A stretch of DNA of 62,472 nt from Paenibacillus taihuensis (GCF_003386535.1 NZ_QTTN01000039.1:1-62472), one strand, 5' to 3'. Shown: positions 8,114 through 16,949, counted from the stretch's first letter. Translations and numbers: made by a program. Notes: generated from the letters alone by a model not told the origin.

Positions 8114-8827
8114 GAGAGGTATGTAGTACCCCACACTGGCGGAAATCGGCGGGAAATTGGCAAAGAGAGGTACGTAGTACCCCACATTGGCGGAAAGCGG
8201 CGGGAAAGCAGCAAAGAGAGGTACGTAGTACCCCACATTGGCGGACATCGGCGAGAAAGTAGCAAAGAGAGGTACGTGGTACCCCACATTGGCAGAAAGC
8301 GGCGAGAAAGTGGCAAAGAGAGGTACGTAGTACCCCACATTGGCGGAAAGCGGCGGGAAAGCAGCAAAGAGAGGTACGTAGTACCCCACATTGGCGGACA
8401 TCGGCGAGAAAGTAGCAAAGAGAGGTACGTGGTACCCCACATTGGCAGAAAGCGGCGAGAAAGCGGCAAAGAGAGGTACGTGGTACCCTACATTGGCGGA
8501 AATCGGCGAGAAATTGGCAAAGAGAGGTACGTAGTACCCCACATTGGCGGACATCGGCGAGAAAGTAGCAAAGAGAGGTACGTAGTACCCCACATTGGCG
8601 GAAATCGGCGAGAAATTGGCAAAGAGAGGTACGTAGTACCCCACATTGGCGGAAATCGGCGAGAAAGCGCCAAAGAGAGGTACGTAGTACCCCACATTGG
8701 CGGAAATCGGCGAGAAAACGGCAAAGAGAGGTACGTAGTACCACACATTGGCGGAAATCGGCGATAAAGCGCCAAAGAGAGGTACGCAGTACCCCACATT
8801 GGCGGAAATCGGCGATAAATTAGCAAA
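8114..8827. repeat. 14-unit array of 51-bp tandem repeats
   Basis: Fourteen units start every 51 bp from 8114 to 8777 with no insertions or deletions. Each has CAAAGAGA, then the palindromic core GGTACGTAGTACC (variants with GTG, GCA or ATG), then CCACATTGGCGGAAATCGG. Units 2-4 and 5-7 share the same variant order, showing a 153-bp block duplication. There are no unique spacers, so it is not CRISPR. Because 51 is a multiple of three, several frames stay open through it. The remaining stretch 8828-8941 shows nothing else. Confidence 0.97.
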
Positions 8828-8941
8828 GCGCATCCGGAAGTGTGATTCGATTGCGCTCTATTTGTCCAGCGATCGGAACAATGATCCGAACGCGCAGCGG
8901 TTGATTTTACCTGACCCATATACTCACTTCATACCGGAGTT

Positions 8942-10003
8942 TTATACCGAAGCCTTGATCTGTTTACTCCGCAGCTGTCCGCACGCAGCATCAATGTCCG
9001 TGCCGTGCTCGAGGCGCACGCTCACGCTGACATCCTGCTTCTTCAGCGTATCGTAGAAGACGCGGATCGACTCCTGCTCGCTGCGCTGGTACTGGCTGTG
9101 TTCATCGACCGGATTGTACGGGATCAGGTTCACGTTGACCTGCTGGCGCCGATCGCCGATCAGCTCAGCGAGCTCAAGCGCATGCTCCTTCTGGTCGTTC
9201 ACGTCCCGCAGCAAAATATACTCCAGCGTCACGCGGCGTTTGTTCTTGCTGAGGTAGTAATCGATCGCTTCCATTAACTCTTCGATCGGAATCGCCCGGT
9301 TGATCTTCATAATGCGCGTGCGCAGCTCGTTGTTCGGCGCATGCAGCGATACCGCCAGGTTCACGCCGACGTTACGGTCGGTGAACTCGCGGATTTTGTT
9401 CGCGAGCCCGCTCGTCGATACCGTGATATGGCGCGCGCCAATCGCGAGCCCTTTGTGATCCTTGACCACGTCGAGGAAATCGACCATATTCTCGAAGTTG
9501 TCGAACGGCTCGCCGATGCCCATGACGACGATATGGCTGACGCGATCCCCGCCCCCCTGCGCATCTAGGTGCAGCTGCACCTTCATAATCTGGCCGACGA
9601 TCTCGCCTGCCGTCAGATCGCGGCTCTTGGCCAGCAGCCCGCTCGCGCAGAAGCTGCAGCCGATGTTACAGCCGACCTGCGTCGTCACGCAGACGGACAA
9701 GCCGAACTTGTGGCGCATCAGCACCGTCTCGATCAGGTTGCCGTCCGTCAGCTTCAGCAGAAACTTGATCGTGCCGTCCGCCGATTCCTGCTTCGTATGC
9801 TCGCCCAGCGTCTGAATATCATAATGCGCTGCCAGCTGCTCCAGACAAGACGGATGAACATCCGTCATCTCGCCAAAGCTCGTCACCCGCTTCCGATACA
9901 GCCAATCCCACACCTGCAGCGCGCGCGACTTCTTATGTCCGTGTTCTGCAAGCCAGCTGGTCAGCTGCTCGAACGTAAATCCATAGATGGATGGTTTATG
10001 CAT
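8942..10003 (-). CDS. rlmN: 23S rRNA (adenine-C2) methyltransferase RlmN family
   Basis: 353 aa radical-SAM enzyme. The cluster motif is CNIGCSFC in the middle, followed by [11 protein letters not shown] and MGIGEPFDN. The end [10 protein letters not shown] carries the conserved Cys used in methyl transfer. The start at 10003 (MHKPSIYGF) follows GAGAGG. RlmN methylates A2503 of 23S rRNA and A37 of some tRNAs. It stands alone rather than beside prkC/rsgA genes, the usual Firmicute location, so it could be a second copy or a Cfr/Clb-like paralogue (C8 methylation). Its sequence around [12 protein letters not shown] differs from B. subtilis RlmN. Confidence 0.85.
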   Translation of the reverse strand: MHKPSIYGFTFEQLTSWLAEHGHKKSRALQVWDWLYRKRVTSFGEMTDVHPSCLEQLAAHYDIQTLGEHTKQESADGTIKFLLKLTDGNLIETVLMRHKFGLSVCVTTQVGCNIGCSFCASGLLAKSRDLTAGEIVGQIMKVQLHLDAQGGGDRVSHIVVMGIGEPFDNFENMVDFLDVVKDHKGLAIGARHITVSTSGLANKIREFTDRNVGVNLAVSLHAPNNELRTRIMKINRAIPIEELMEAIDYYLSKNKRRVTLEYILLRDVNDQKEHALELAELIGDRRQQVNVNLIPYNPVDEHSQYQRSEQESIRVFYDTLKKQDVSVSVRLEHGTDIDAACGQLRSKQIKASV

Positions 10004-10111
10004 GATAGATCCTCTCTTCAACACCTAACTGATGTCCCGGTGCACATTCTTTGTTCGTATTGTCCCAAAATTTCAAGGGGAACACAAGGGCAGCAGCCGC
10101 CAGCCAGCTAT

Positions 10112-10717
10112 TTATACGAATAAAAGCGTGCCGAACTTGCCAGGCATATGAAACTGGACCGCCCCCGTAGGCTGCCATGCTTGATACTCGCGCACGCCTT
10201 CCACGCTCTCGTCGATGCGGTAGAAGTTCACCTTCCAGCGGATGCCCTCTTCCAGCTTCGTCTCGAAGTTGCCTGCCGCCGGAATACGGATCTCATAGAG
10301 CAGCTCCCCCGATTCGATTCGGTTTACCGACGTTTGGAGCCCTTCGATATTCCAGCCCAGATCAATATTAACCGCACGATTGTCCTCGTTACCGATCCGC
10401 GCATCGAACACGACATTATGCGGACTCACTTCCAGCTCTATATAACCGGTGCCGATGCACCGCTCATCGATGAACACTTCCACGACATCCTGGTTGTACA
10501 ACGGCTCGTCCTTCTGCGTATAGTCCGATACGATATGCGTATCCTCGCATAGAAACTGAATAAGCAATGCCTCGGCCGTCCAGCCGCAACGCACGCGCGT
10601 CCGCTCCGCAGACGCTTCGCCGCTCACCGTATCCGACAGCTGCACCCATTCATGCGAGTCCCAGCCTTCTTGCTCACTCCATCTTTTGCACGCATACACG
10701 TTAGCGTCCATGTTCAT
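10112..10717 (-). CDS. carbohydrate-binding family 9-like protein
   Basis: 201 aa, read as one CBM9/DOMON-like beta-sandwich: VEVFIDERCIGTGYIELEVSPHNVVFDARI and, near the end, WKVNFYRID. No signal peptide and no fused catalytic domain are seen, so it is probably cytosolic; its role is unclear. The start at 10717 is preceded by GGGGAG with 9-nt spacing, favoured over the in-frame codon at 10750. Confidence 0.75.
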   Translation of the reverse strand: MNMDANVYACKRWSEQEGWDSHEWVQLSDTVSGEASAERTRVRCGWTAEALLIQFLCEDTHIVSDYTQKDEPLYNQDVVEVFIDERCIGTGYIELEVSPHNVVFDARIGNEDNRAVNIDLGWNIEGLQTSVNRIESGELLYEIRIPAAGNFETKLEEGIRWKVNFYRIDESVEGVREYQAWQPTGAVQFHMPGKFGTLLFV

Positions 10718-10790
10718 CCTTCGATTCTCCCCTTCGACTCCAATAGTCACTTTCCTCTATCGTACCAGCTTTCGAGCGCGTTGAGACAAT

Positions 10791-10820
10791 AAAAAAAGCA
10801 GCCCCTATAGACTAGGGACT
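10791..10820 (-). terminator. terminator of the MerR/MFS operon
   Basis: Minus strand: AGTCCCTA/TAGGGGCT stem followed by seven T. Just upstream of it, near 10829-10846, lies a near-palindrome AACATTTACGTAAACGTT. Confidence 0.8.
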
Positions 10821-10905
10821 ACGATTTTATAACATTTACGTAAACGTTACTTTTTGAACATGCCAAGGTGCATTATTGGGGTCCGGCACAAAAGTATAAC
10901 TTAAC

Positions 10906-12177
10906 TTAGTGACCCTCTGCCGCATCGACATGCTTCAGATGTTTGCGGTTCAGCCAGATGAAGATTACTGCCAGTAGTACGAAGCCGCCGCCAATGTAGA
11001 ACGGAGCATGGAAGTCGAACCATTCCGCGAACTTAACTGCATAGTACGGTGCAAGCGCGCCGCCGATGAAACGAAGGAAGCTGTATGCCGCCGAGGCTGT
11101 CGGACGCTCGATCGGTGCAGCATTCATAACCGCCGTCGTAATCAGCGTGTTGTTGTTGCCCAGGAAAGCGCCAGCGACGATTACCATCACGATGACAACC
11201 GATTTATTCGTCGTCCAGTAGCCCATTGCGAACAAGGTTGCAGCGAACAGAATGAGCTGCGTGCACATGGCTGTAATGGTACCCATGCTCTTCTGCAGCT
11301 TCGGAGCTGTAACGACCGATGTGAAGGCAAGCATAAGACCCCAGCCGAGGAACACATAACCGAGACCGTGCACATCCAGATGGTGCATATGTCCAAGCAC
11401 AAGCGCTGCGTATACAAGCAGTGTGAAGAAGCCGAAGTTATAGAAAGCCGCGGACAAACCGAATACGAACAGTGCGCGATACTTGAGTGCGCGGAACGGA
11501 TCGAGCAGCGATGCTTTCTTCTTCACTGTCTTGGCAGCCGCTGTTGGTGCTTTAGCAAATGCTCTGGGCATCATGAACAGAATGAGACAGAATGCAATAA
11601 CCATCAGTCCTGCAACACCATAGAACGGCGCGCGCCATGTGATTGCACCGAGCTCGCCGCCGAGCAGCGGACCTACCGAGATGCCAAGACCGACCGCGAC
11701 CTCGAACAAAATAATCGAAGCAGCAACGCCGACACGGGACAGCGATACAATCGCGGACAACGCCGTTGCAACGAAGAAGGCGTTACCTAGACCCCAGCCT
11801 GCGCGGAGCCAAACGATATCCATCACGTGATCGACACTGCCGGCAAGCGCGGAGAAAATAGCAATGATGACGATACCGCTAAGCAGCATCCGCTTAATGC
11901 CAAGACGTGCAGAGATGACGCCTGTAATGAGCATCGCAACCGCCATAACCGCGTTATAGCTGGTGAACAGCAGCGTAAGCTGGCTGTCCGTTGCGTGCAA
12001 CTGGTCCTTCATCATAGGCAGAATCGGGTCAACGAGGCCTAGGCCCATGAACGCGATAATGCTGGCGAAGGCGATAGCCCATACGGCGATCGGCTGATTA
12101 AACATACTTTGTTTCTTGGCAGGAGCGCCTTGGACAGGCGCTTCTGCACGAGCTTGCTGACGTGCCGGTGATGACAT
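10906..12177 (-). CDS. MFS drug efflux transporter, YfmO-like
   Basis: 423 aa with about 12 membrane segments after a 30-residue polar start. MFS landmarks: GLGLVDPILPMMKDQL at the end of TM1, TSYNAVMAVAMLITGVIS, then ARLGIKR. It lies 7 bp behind the MerR gene and ends in its own terminator, so the two form an operon. The pair closely resembles yfmP-yfmO of B. subtilis, where the regulator controls multidrug efflux. The substrate is unknown. Confidence 0.87.
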   Translation of the reverse strand: MSSPARQQARAEAPVQGAPAKKQSMFNQPIAVWAIAFASIIAFMGLGLVDPILPMMKDQLHATDSQLTLLFTSYNAVMAVAMLITGVISARLGIKRMLLSGIVIIAIFSALAGSVDHVMDIVWLRAGWGLGNAFFVATALSAIVSLSRVGVAASIILFEVAVGLGISVGPLLGGELGAITWRAPFYGVAGLMVIAFCLILFMMPRAFAKAPTAAAKTVKKKASLLDPFRALKYRALFVFGLSAAFYNFGFFTLLVYAALVLGHMHHLDVHGLGYVFLGWGLMLAFTSVVTAPKLQKSMGTITAMCTQLILFAATLFAMGYWTTNKSVVIVMVIVAGAFLGNNNTLITTAVMNAAPIERPTASAAYSFLRFIGGALAPYYAVKFAEWFDFHAPFYIGGGFVLLAVIFIWLNRKHLKHVDAAEGH

Positions 12178-12184
12178 GGTTGAA

Positions 12185-12682
12185 TTACTCCCCTTCTTTT
12201 GGTGGTGTGGGCTGCTGGTTCAGCGCGTTTGAGACACGTACCTGAAGCTTCTCGATCTCTTTGCGGAACCCCGCGATCTTCTCGAGCTTAATGTCGATCA
12301 TCTCGAGCTGCTTATCGAGCATCTGCCCGACTTCCATCAGCTTGAGACGTCTCTGCTCAGCCTCTTCGGTGAGGTGATACGCATCCCGATGCTGAACGAT
12401 CTCCTCGCGTATCGCTACGAAATCGACCAGCTCCTGCAGTGAGAAGCCGAGAACATCACGCGCATCGACAAGCTGCTTCAGCCGATCGATATGCATCCGA
12501 GTGTACAGCCTGGTTCCGCCCTCTGTACGCTCTGGCGCTGGAAGCAAGCCAAGCTCTTCATAGTAGCGGATCGTGCGCTTCGTTAGACCGGAAGCCTTGG
12601 CGACATCGTCAATTTTGAAACGTTCCACTGCTTGTTGAACCCTCCCTTCAATCATCCGATTGTTATTCGTCGTTGATTTCAT
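12185..12682 (-). CDS. MerR-family regulator, YfmP-like
   Basis: 165 aa. The winged HTH at about residues 22-90 (FKIDDVAKASGLTKRTIRYYEELGLL; EGGTRLYT) is followed by a long dimerisation helix. There are no conserved metal-binding cysteines in the tail, so it is a drug-type rather than a metal-type MerR protein. The start at 12682 has AGGAG five bases upstream. It is first in an operon with the efflux pump and probably autoregulated through the dyad at 12697-12714. Confidence 0.87.
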   Translation of the reverse strand: MKSTTNNNRMIEGRVQQAVERFKIDDVAKASGLTKRTIRYYEELGLLPAPERTEGGTRLYTRMHIDRLKQLVDARDVLGFSLQELVDFVAIREEIVQHRDAYHLTEEAEQRRLKLMEVGQMLDKQLEMIDIKLEKIAGFRKEIEKLQVRVSNALNQQPTPPKEGE

Positions 12683-12690
12683 CTTACTCC

Positions 12691-12727
12691 TATTATAACG
12701 TTAACGTCAACGTTAGATTTAATTCGC
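12691..12727 (-). promoter_or_regulatory. MerR-type promoter with operator dyad in a 19-bp spacer
   Basis: Minus strand: a weak TTAAAT, 19-nt spacer, TATAAT. The spacer and its edge hold the dyad AACGTTGACGTTAACGTT. An over-long spacer carrying a dyad is the classic MerR arrangement. Confidence 0.6.
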
Positions 12728-12789
12728 AAATAGTTGCAGTCAGACCATCCAGCATCGATGCTAATGTGACCGAGTGCGGTGGATTTCAT

Positions 12790-12860
12790 GCAAAAAAGAG
12801 CCCTATTGCCGCTGCAGACCTGTTAATGCCAAGGTGCCAGCCTGAAAAGGACTCTCTTAT
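12790..12860 (-). terminator. probable terminator of rhodanese genes
   Basis: Minus strand: AGAGTCCT pairs with AGGGCTCT around a long loop and is followed by six T. The loop is long, so confidence is moderate. Confidence 0.5.
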
Positions 12861-12865
12861 GAACG

Positions 12866-13246
12866 TTAACGTGAGATGCGGCCGCTCCACACACTAATGC
12901 CGCCCCGCAGATGCGAGATGTGGCTATAACCGCCCCGGCCCAGCATTCGCGCCGCCGTCTTGCTGCGCATGCCGCTGCGGCAATACAGCAGCAGCTCGCG
13001 CTCCTTCGGAATTTCATCGATTCGCTGCCCGAGCTGCGACAACGGAATGTTGAGCGCGCCCGGAATGGCGCCGCTCTTGAATTCGTTCGGCTCGCGAACG
13101 TCGATGAGCATCGCTTCGGGAGCTGTTTCAAGCTTGCTGCGGAAGTCTGCTTCCTTCAGCGTGCGGAGCCCTTTCACCCTGCCAAAGCGCGTATAGGCGA
13201 ACCAAATGACAAGCACAATAAAAAGTAGATTAATTGCCGTTTCCAA
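12866..13246 (-). CDS. membrane-anchored rhodanese-like sulfurtransferase
   Basis: 126 aa from a TTG start. One hydrophobic helix at residues 5-19 (INLLFIVLVIWFAY) anchors a rhodanese domain (about 35-120) with LIDVREPNEF and the active loop CRSGMRS. The Cys would carry a persulfide. It resembles the YqhL type. It follows the second rhodanese by 43 bp on the same strand, probably co-transcribed. Confidence 0.87.
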   Translation of the reverse strand: METAINLLFIVLVIWFAYTRFGRVKGLRTLKEADFRSKLETAPEAMLIDVREPNEFKSGAIPGALNIPLSQLGQRIDEIPKERELLLYCRSGMRSKTAARMLGRGGYSHISHLRGGISVWSGRISR

Positions 13247-13289
13247 TGTAACTTTAGACGCCCCTTTCGATTGCTAACGCTGTTCCCTG

Positions 13290-13607
13290 CTAGTCCTGCA
13301 CAAGCTCGCCTGTCCAGCTCATAAGGCCGCCCGTCAGGTTCACGACATCGAAGCCTCGTTCGCCGAGCAGCTCGCAAGCGAGCGCGCTTCGACCGCCGCC
13401 TTTGCACATCACGATGAGCTCGCGTCCTTGCGGCAGTTCTTGCAGCCGCTCCTGCAGCTGACCAACCGGAATATGCACCGCTCCTGCCAGATGACCCGCC
13501 GCCCATTCGTTCGGCTCGCGAACATCAAGCATGAAAGGCTGTTCTCCCTCGCTCAGTCGTGCAGCGAGCTGCCCAGGCGTTAATTCTTTTGCGATTCGAA
13601 ATCCCAT
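13290..13607 (-). CDS. single-domain rhodanese sulfurtransferase
   Basis: 105 aa cytosolic rhodanese domain with MLDVREPNEW and active loop CKGGGRS. The start follows GAGGAGG with 9-nt spacing. It leads the membrane-anchored paralogue. A CsoR/CstR-type operator lies about 130 bp upstream, which suggests a response to sulfane sulfur or copper. Confidence 0.88.
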   Translation of the reverse strand: MGFRIAKELTPGQLAARLSEGEQPFMLDVREPNEWAAGHLAGAVHIPVGQLQERLQELPQGRELIVMCKGGGRSALACELLGERGFDVVNLTGGLMSWTGELVQD

Positions 13608-13733
13608 TGTTGCCGTCCTCCTCAGGATGCTTATAATTAGTCAAGATTTAAGTATTAAGAGTTAAACAGTTAAAACGGCCCTTCACGAGCAGCTCGTCTT
13701 CCATCAAGCGGAGCACGCCGCGTTCACGGAGCA

Positions 13734-13751
13734 TATACCCCTATGGGTATA
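13734..13751. promoter_or_regulatory. CsoR/CstR-type operator
   Basis: TATACCC-CTAT-GGGTATA is a perfect 7+7 dyad, matching operators of the CsoR/RcnR/CstR family. It lies upstream of the two rhodanese genes, a usual CstR target. No csoR or cstR gene is in this window. The stretch 13620-13733 holds no convincing gene. Confidence 0.65.
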
Positions 13752-13793
13752 CTAACGAACGCAGCTTACCCTGTCAATGCCATCTCCGCATGC

Positions 13794-13837
13794 AAAATAA
13801 GGCTGCCCGCCAGTCTGCATCAGACTACCGGACAGCC
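13794..13837 (-). terminator. terminator of the siderophore permease/ATPase operon
   Basis: Minus strand: GGCTGTCCG/CGGGCAGCC outer stem and AGTCTG/CAGACT inner stem, followed by TTATTTT. Confidence 0.8.
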
Positions 13838-13848
13838 ACAATTCGAAC

Positions 13849-14676
13849 CTATACAACCTCTGCTTTGGCCGTTATAGCCGCAGCAGATCGCCTTCTTCCC
13901 CTGCCATGCGGAATGCACAGCGGCGTTCCGTACAGCGGATCAGGGATAATATCGCATTTGAGTCGGAATACCTTCTCGATCAATTCCTCATCGATAATTT
14001 CATCCGGTCGTCCCTGCGACTCGACCAGTCCGTCTCGAATCGCAACGATATGATCCGCATATCGGCACGCGAGATTGATATCGTGCAGCACCATGACAAC
14101 GGTCCGCTGCTCCCGGCGGTTCATCGCGTCAAGCAGATCAAGCACCTCGATCTGGTGCGTCAAGTCGAGGTATGTCGTCGGCTCATCGAGCAGAATGATC
14201 GGCGTTTCCTGCGCGATCGTCATCGCGATCCATGCCCGCTGCCGCTGGCCTCCGGATAACGAATCCACGGACCGCTCCGCCAGCTCAGTCATGCCGGTCG
14301 CCGCAAGCGCGCCCTGCACGCTCGCTTCGTCCTCTCTCGACCATTGCTTCAGCAAGGACTGGTACGGGTATCTGCCCTGCTTCACGAGCTGCAATACGGT
14401 CAGCCCTTCCGGAGTAACCGGCCCCTGCGGCAGGATCGCCAGCTTGCGCGCGACCTCCTTCGTCGACATGCCCGCAATATCCGCGCCCTCCAGCACGACA
14501 GAACCGTGCTGCGGCTTCAGGAGCCGCGCCATCGAGCGAAGCAGCGTCGACTTCCCGCAGCCGTTGCTCCCGATGAACACGGTCACCTTCCCCTTCGGAA
14601 TGGAGAGATTCAGATTTTCAAAAATATAGTTACCTCCGTAGGACAACCCGAGTCCCCTAGCTTCTAAATGACTCAT
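13849..14676 (-). CDS. iron-siderophore ABC transporter ATP-binding protein
   Basis: 275 aa. Walker A GSNGCGKS (about 36-43), Q-loop ILPQG, signature SLSGGQRQR, Walker [13 protein letters not shown] and the H-loop in VLHDINLA are intact. It is the FecE/FhuC/YusV type, energising import of ferric siderophores. It starts 20 bp after the second permease in a Fur-controlled operon. Confidence 0.93.
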   Translation of the reverse strand: MSHLEARGLGLSYGGNYIFENLNLSIPKGKVTVFIGSNGCGKSTLLRSMARLLKPQHGSVVLEGADIAGMSTKEVARKLAILPQGPVTPEGLTVLQLVKQGRYPYQSLLKQWSREDEASVQGALAATGMTELAERSVDSLSGGQRQRAWIAMTIAQETPIILLDEPTTYLDLTHQIEVLDLLDAMNRREQRTVVMVLHDINLACRYADHIVAIRDGLVESQGRPDEIIDEELIEKVFRLKCDIIPDPLYGTPLCIPHGRGRRRSAAAITAKAEVV

Positions 14677-14696
14677 ATTGATTTCCTGCCTCCCTG

Positions 14697-15737
14697 CTAG
14701 CTGCGATTCCGGTTCCGATAGAGCAGATACATGAAGAACGGCGCGCCGATTGCCGCCGTCAGTACGCCTGCCGGTACGTCGTTCGGCAGGAAAGCCGTGC
14801 GCGCGACCACGTCCGCGACGAGCAGAATGAGCGCCCCGAGCAGCGCGCTGACCGGCACGACGCTGCCGAAGGACGAGCCGACCAGCTTGCGCGCGATATG
14901 CGGCGCCATCAGGCCAATGAACGCGATCGCCCCGCCGATGGCAACGGCGGCACCCGCGAGGCCTACGCTAAGCGCGATGAGCAGGAGCCGCTGCCGCTGC
15001 ACCCTCGCCCCGGCGCTGCTGGCGACGTCGTCGCCGAGCGCCTGAATGTTCACGTTCCTTGCCTGCAGCCACGTCAGCGGCAGCAGGATGAGCACCCACG
15101 GCAGCAGCGTCATGACATCCTTATCCCAGGATGTCCCGTAAATGCTGCCGGTCATGAAAGTAAGCGAGCGCTGGGCGAGCGCCATCGGCCCGGAGATGAT
15201 GAGCATATAGGAGACCGACTTGATCGCGGCAGAGACGCCGATGCCGACGAGAACGAGCCGCAGCGGCTCCACGCCGCGCTTCCACGCGAGCACATACAGC
15301 AGCGCGGTCATAAGGAGCGCGCCGGCAATCGCGAACAGCGGCATCCAGTGGATCGATACGGCGCCGCCGAACAGGAAGATGAACAGCACGGCGCCAAGCG
15401 ATGCGCCCTCTGTCACGCCCGTCACATCCGGCGAAGCCAGCGGATTGCGGATGATGCCTTGCAGCACGGCGCCTGCGACCGCGAGCGATGCGCCGACGAG
15501 AACGCCGATGACGATGCGCGGCAGCCGCAGCTTCTCGATAATGACTTGATCCATCGGCTTGCCCCCGCCGAGGAGCACCTTGATGACGTTCAGCGGCGAG
15601 ATCGGTTGGCCGCCGCTGCCTGCGCTAATGATCGCTGCTACGATGCAAAGCACGAGCAGAATAAGCGATATCCAGACCGTTCGCTTCTCGATGAGAAACG
15701 AAACCTTCGATGTGCGGAATGTTTGATATTTACCCAT
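14697..15737 (-). CDS. FecCD-type siderophore permease (second)
   Basis: 346 aa with about 9-10 membrane helices and the FecCD core: [20 protein letters not shown], then [12 protein letters not shown], then [15 protein letters not shown]. Its start overlaps the end of the first permease by 8 bp, so translation is probably coupled. The two permeases form a heterodimer. Confidence 0.93.
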   Translation of the reverse strand: MGKYQTFRTSKVSFLIEKRTVWISLILLVLCIVAAIISAGSGGQPISPLNVIKVLLGGGKPMDQVIIEKLRLPRIVIGVLVGASLAVAGAVLQGIIRNPLASPDVTGVTEGASLGAVLFIFLFGGAVSIHWMPLFAIAGALLMTALLYVLAWKRGVEPLRLVLVGIGVSAAIKSVSYMLIISGPMALAQRSLTFMTGSIYGTSWDKDVMTLLPWVLILLPLTWLQARNVNIQALGDDVASSAGARVQRQRLLLIALSVGLAGAAVAIGGAIAFIGLMAPHIARKLVGSSFGSVVPVSALLGALILLVADVVARTAFLPNDVPAGVLTAAIGAPFFMYLLYRNRNRS

Positions 15738-16719
15738 GGCGCGTTCTACCTTTCCTGGCGATATAGACGAAGAACGGAACGCCGATAATCGCCGTCATGA
15801 CGCCCACGGGCACTTCTTTGGGCATCGCGATGTAGCGCGAGCCCACATCGGCCGCTACGAGCAGGAGCGCGCCGTATACCGCGCTGTACGGCAAGATCCA
15901 GCGGTAATCGGTTCCGACCATGTAGCGGACGATATGCGGGATGATAATGCCGATGAACGCGATCGGTCCCGCTGCGGCAACTGCAGCGCCAGCCAGCAGG
16001 ATGATCGCAGCCGCGGCCAGCACCTTGATGTGCGCCGTGCGCTGCCCAAGCCCCGCCGCGATATCGTCGCCCATCGCGAGCACGTTCAAGTGACGCGGCA
16101 GGAACAGCGCGATGACCATGCCGACCGCCATATATGGCCACACGGCGGCTAGTTGCGACATCTCGCGTCCTGCAACGGAGCCGACCAGCCAGGCGAGGAT
16201 CTGGTCGAACATTTTGCCATCCGTCAGCATAACGCCCTGCGTCAGGGAAGCGAAGAACGCAGCCATCGCTGCGCCGCTCAGCGTGACCTTCACAGGCGTC
16301 ATCCCGTCCCGTCCGATACTGCCGAGGGTGAATACGATTGTGCCGCTGATTGCCGCGCCCAGCAGCGCCACGAGCGTGAATGCGTGCAGCCCGGACACGC
16401 CGAACCATGCGCCTGCCACGATAATGAAGAACGTCGCGCCGGAGTTTACCCCAACCGTGCTCGGCGAGGCGATCGGGTTGCGCGTGATGGCCTGCATCAG
16501 CGCTCCCGCAACGGCGAGGCTGGCGCCAACCGCCCCGGCAATGAGCGCGCGCGGCAATCGCGCCGTGCGGACGATGAGCTGTTCATTGCTCGTGCCGCCG
16601 TGGATGATCGAGTCCCATACGACCCGAAGCGAAATATCTGTAACGCCAAAAGAAATGCTGCAAATAAGGGCTATAACAAGTACGGCGAGCGACAACAACA
16701 AATATAAGGCCAATCTCAT
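15730..16719 (-). CDS. FecCD-type siderophore permease (first)
   Basis: 329 aa from the start at 16719 (MRLALYLLL), which fits the family better than the longer frame to 16779. Core motifs: [34 protein letters not shown] and FIGIIIPHIVRYMVG. First gene of the operon, about 50 nt downstream of the predicted transcription start at the promoter 16780-16808. Confidence 0.92.
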   Translation of the reverse strand: MRLALYLLLSLAVLVIALICSISFGVTDISLRVVWDSIIHGGTSNEQLIVRTARLPRALIAGAVGASLAVAGALMQAITRNPIASPSTVGVNSGATFFIIVAGAWFGVSGLHAFTLVALLGAAISGTIVFTLGSIGRDGMTPVKVTLSGAAMAAFFASLTQGVMLTDGKMFDQILAWLVGSVAGREMSQLAAVWPYMAVGMVIALFLPRHLNVLAMGDDIAAGLGQRTAHIKVLAAAAIILLAGAAVAAAGPIAFIGIIIPHIVRYMVGTDYRWILPYSAVYGALLLVAADVGSRYIAMPKEVPVGVMTAIIGVPFFVYIARKGRTRHG

Positions 16720-16779
16720 AAGCGCGCATTCTTCCCATCTGGGCGAACCTCGTAAGAGGTACCCTTTTATACTCGTCAA

Positions 16780-16829
16780 ATTTTAGTAGCATCCACCTCT
16801 GTTGTCAATGACACTGAGAATCATTATCA
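16780..16829 (-). promoter_or_regulatory. promoter and Fur box of the permease operon
   Basis: Minus strand: TTGACA (16808-16803), 17-nt spacer, TAAAAT (16785-16780). The 15-bp dyad TGAGAATCATTATCA (16815-16829) is one mismatch from the 7-1-7 Fur box and sits just upstream of the -35 element. Confidence 0.85.
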
Positions 16830-16837
16830 GTTTTTTA

Positions 16838-16895
16838 TTGACAACTCCAGCACTTAGCCGTTATAGTTGGTACCTGTTACTGATAACGATTCTCA
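16838..16895 (+). promoter_or_regulatory. promoter and Fur box of the siderophore-binding protein
   Basis: TTGACA (16838-16843), 18-nt spacer, TATAGT (16862-16867). The second Fur-type box TGATAACGATTCTCA (16881-16895) lies at the start of the transcript, where a bound repressor would block initiation. Confidence 0.82.
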
Positions 16896-16949
16896 ACGTC
16901 ATGATCAGCTCGATCAGAAAATCGCATTAAGCACTAGGGGGAAATGAAT

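Noticed and set aside
7730..8767. Plus-strand ORF of 345 codons and three minus-strand ORFs across the repeat array
   Set aside because: They are open only because the 51-bp unit is a multiple of three and lacks stops in several frames; no ribosome sites.
8114..8827. CRISPR array
   Set aside because: The units are contiguous with no unique spacers, unit length is 51 bp throughout, and no cas genes are near.
12855..12875. AACGTTAACGT near 12860 as a second MerR operator
   Set aside because: It overlaps the last codons and stop of the rhodanese gene and has no promoter beside it; likely chance.
13640..13733. 28-codon minus-strand ORF starting at the CsoR-type operator
   Set aside because: No ribosome site, starts inside the operator, and no recognisable product.
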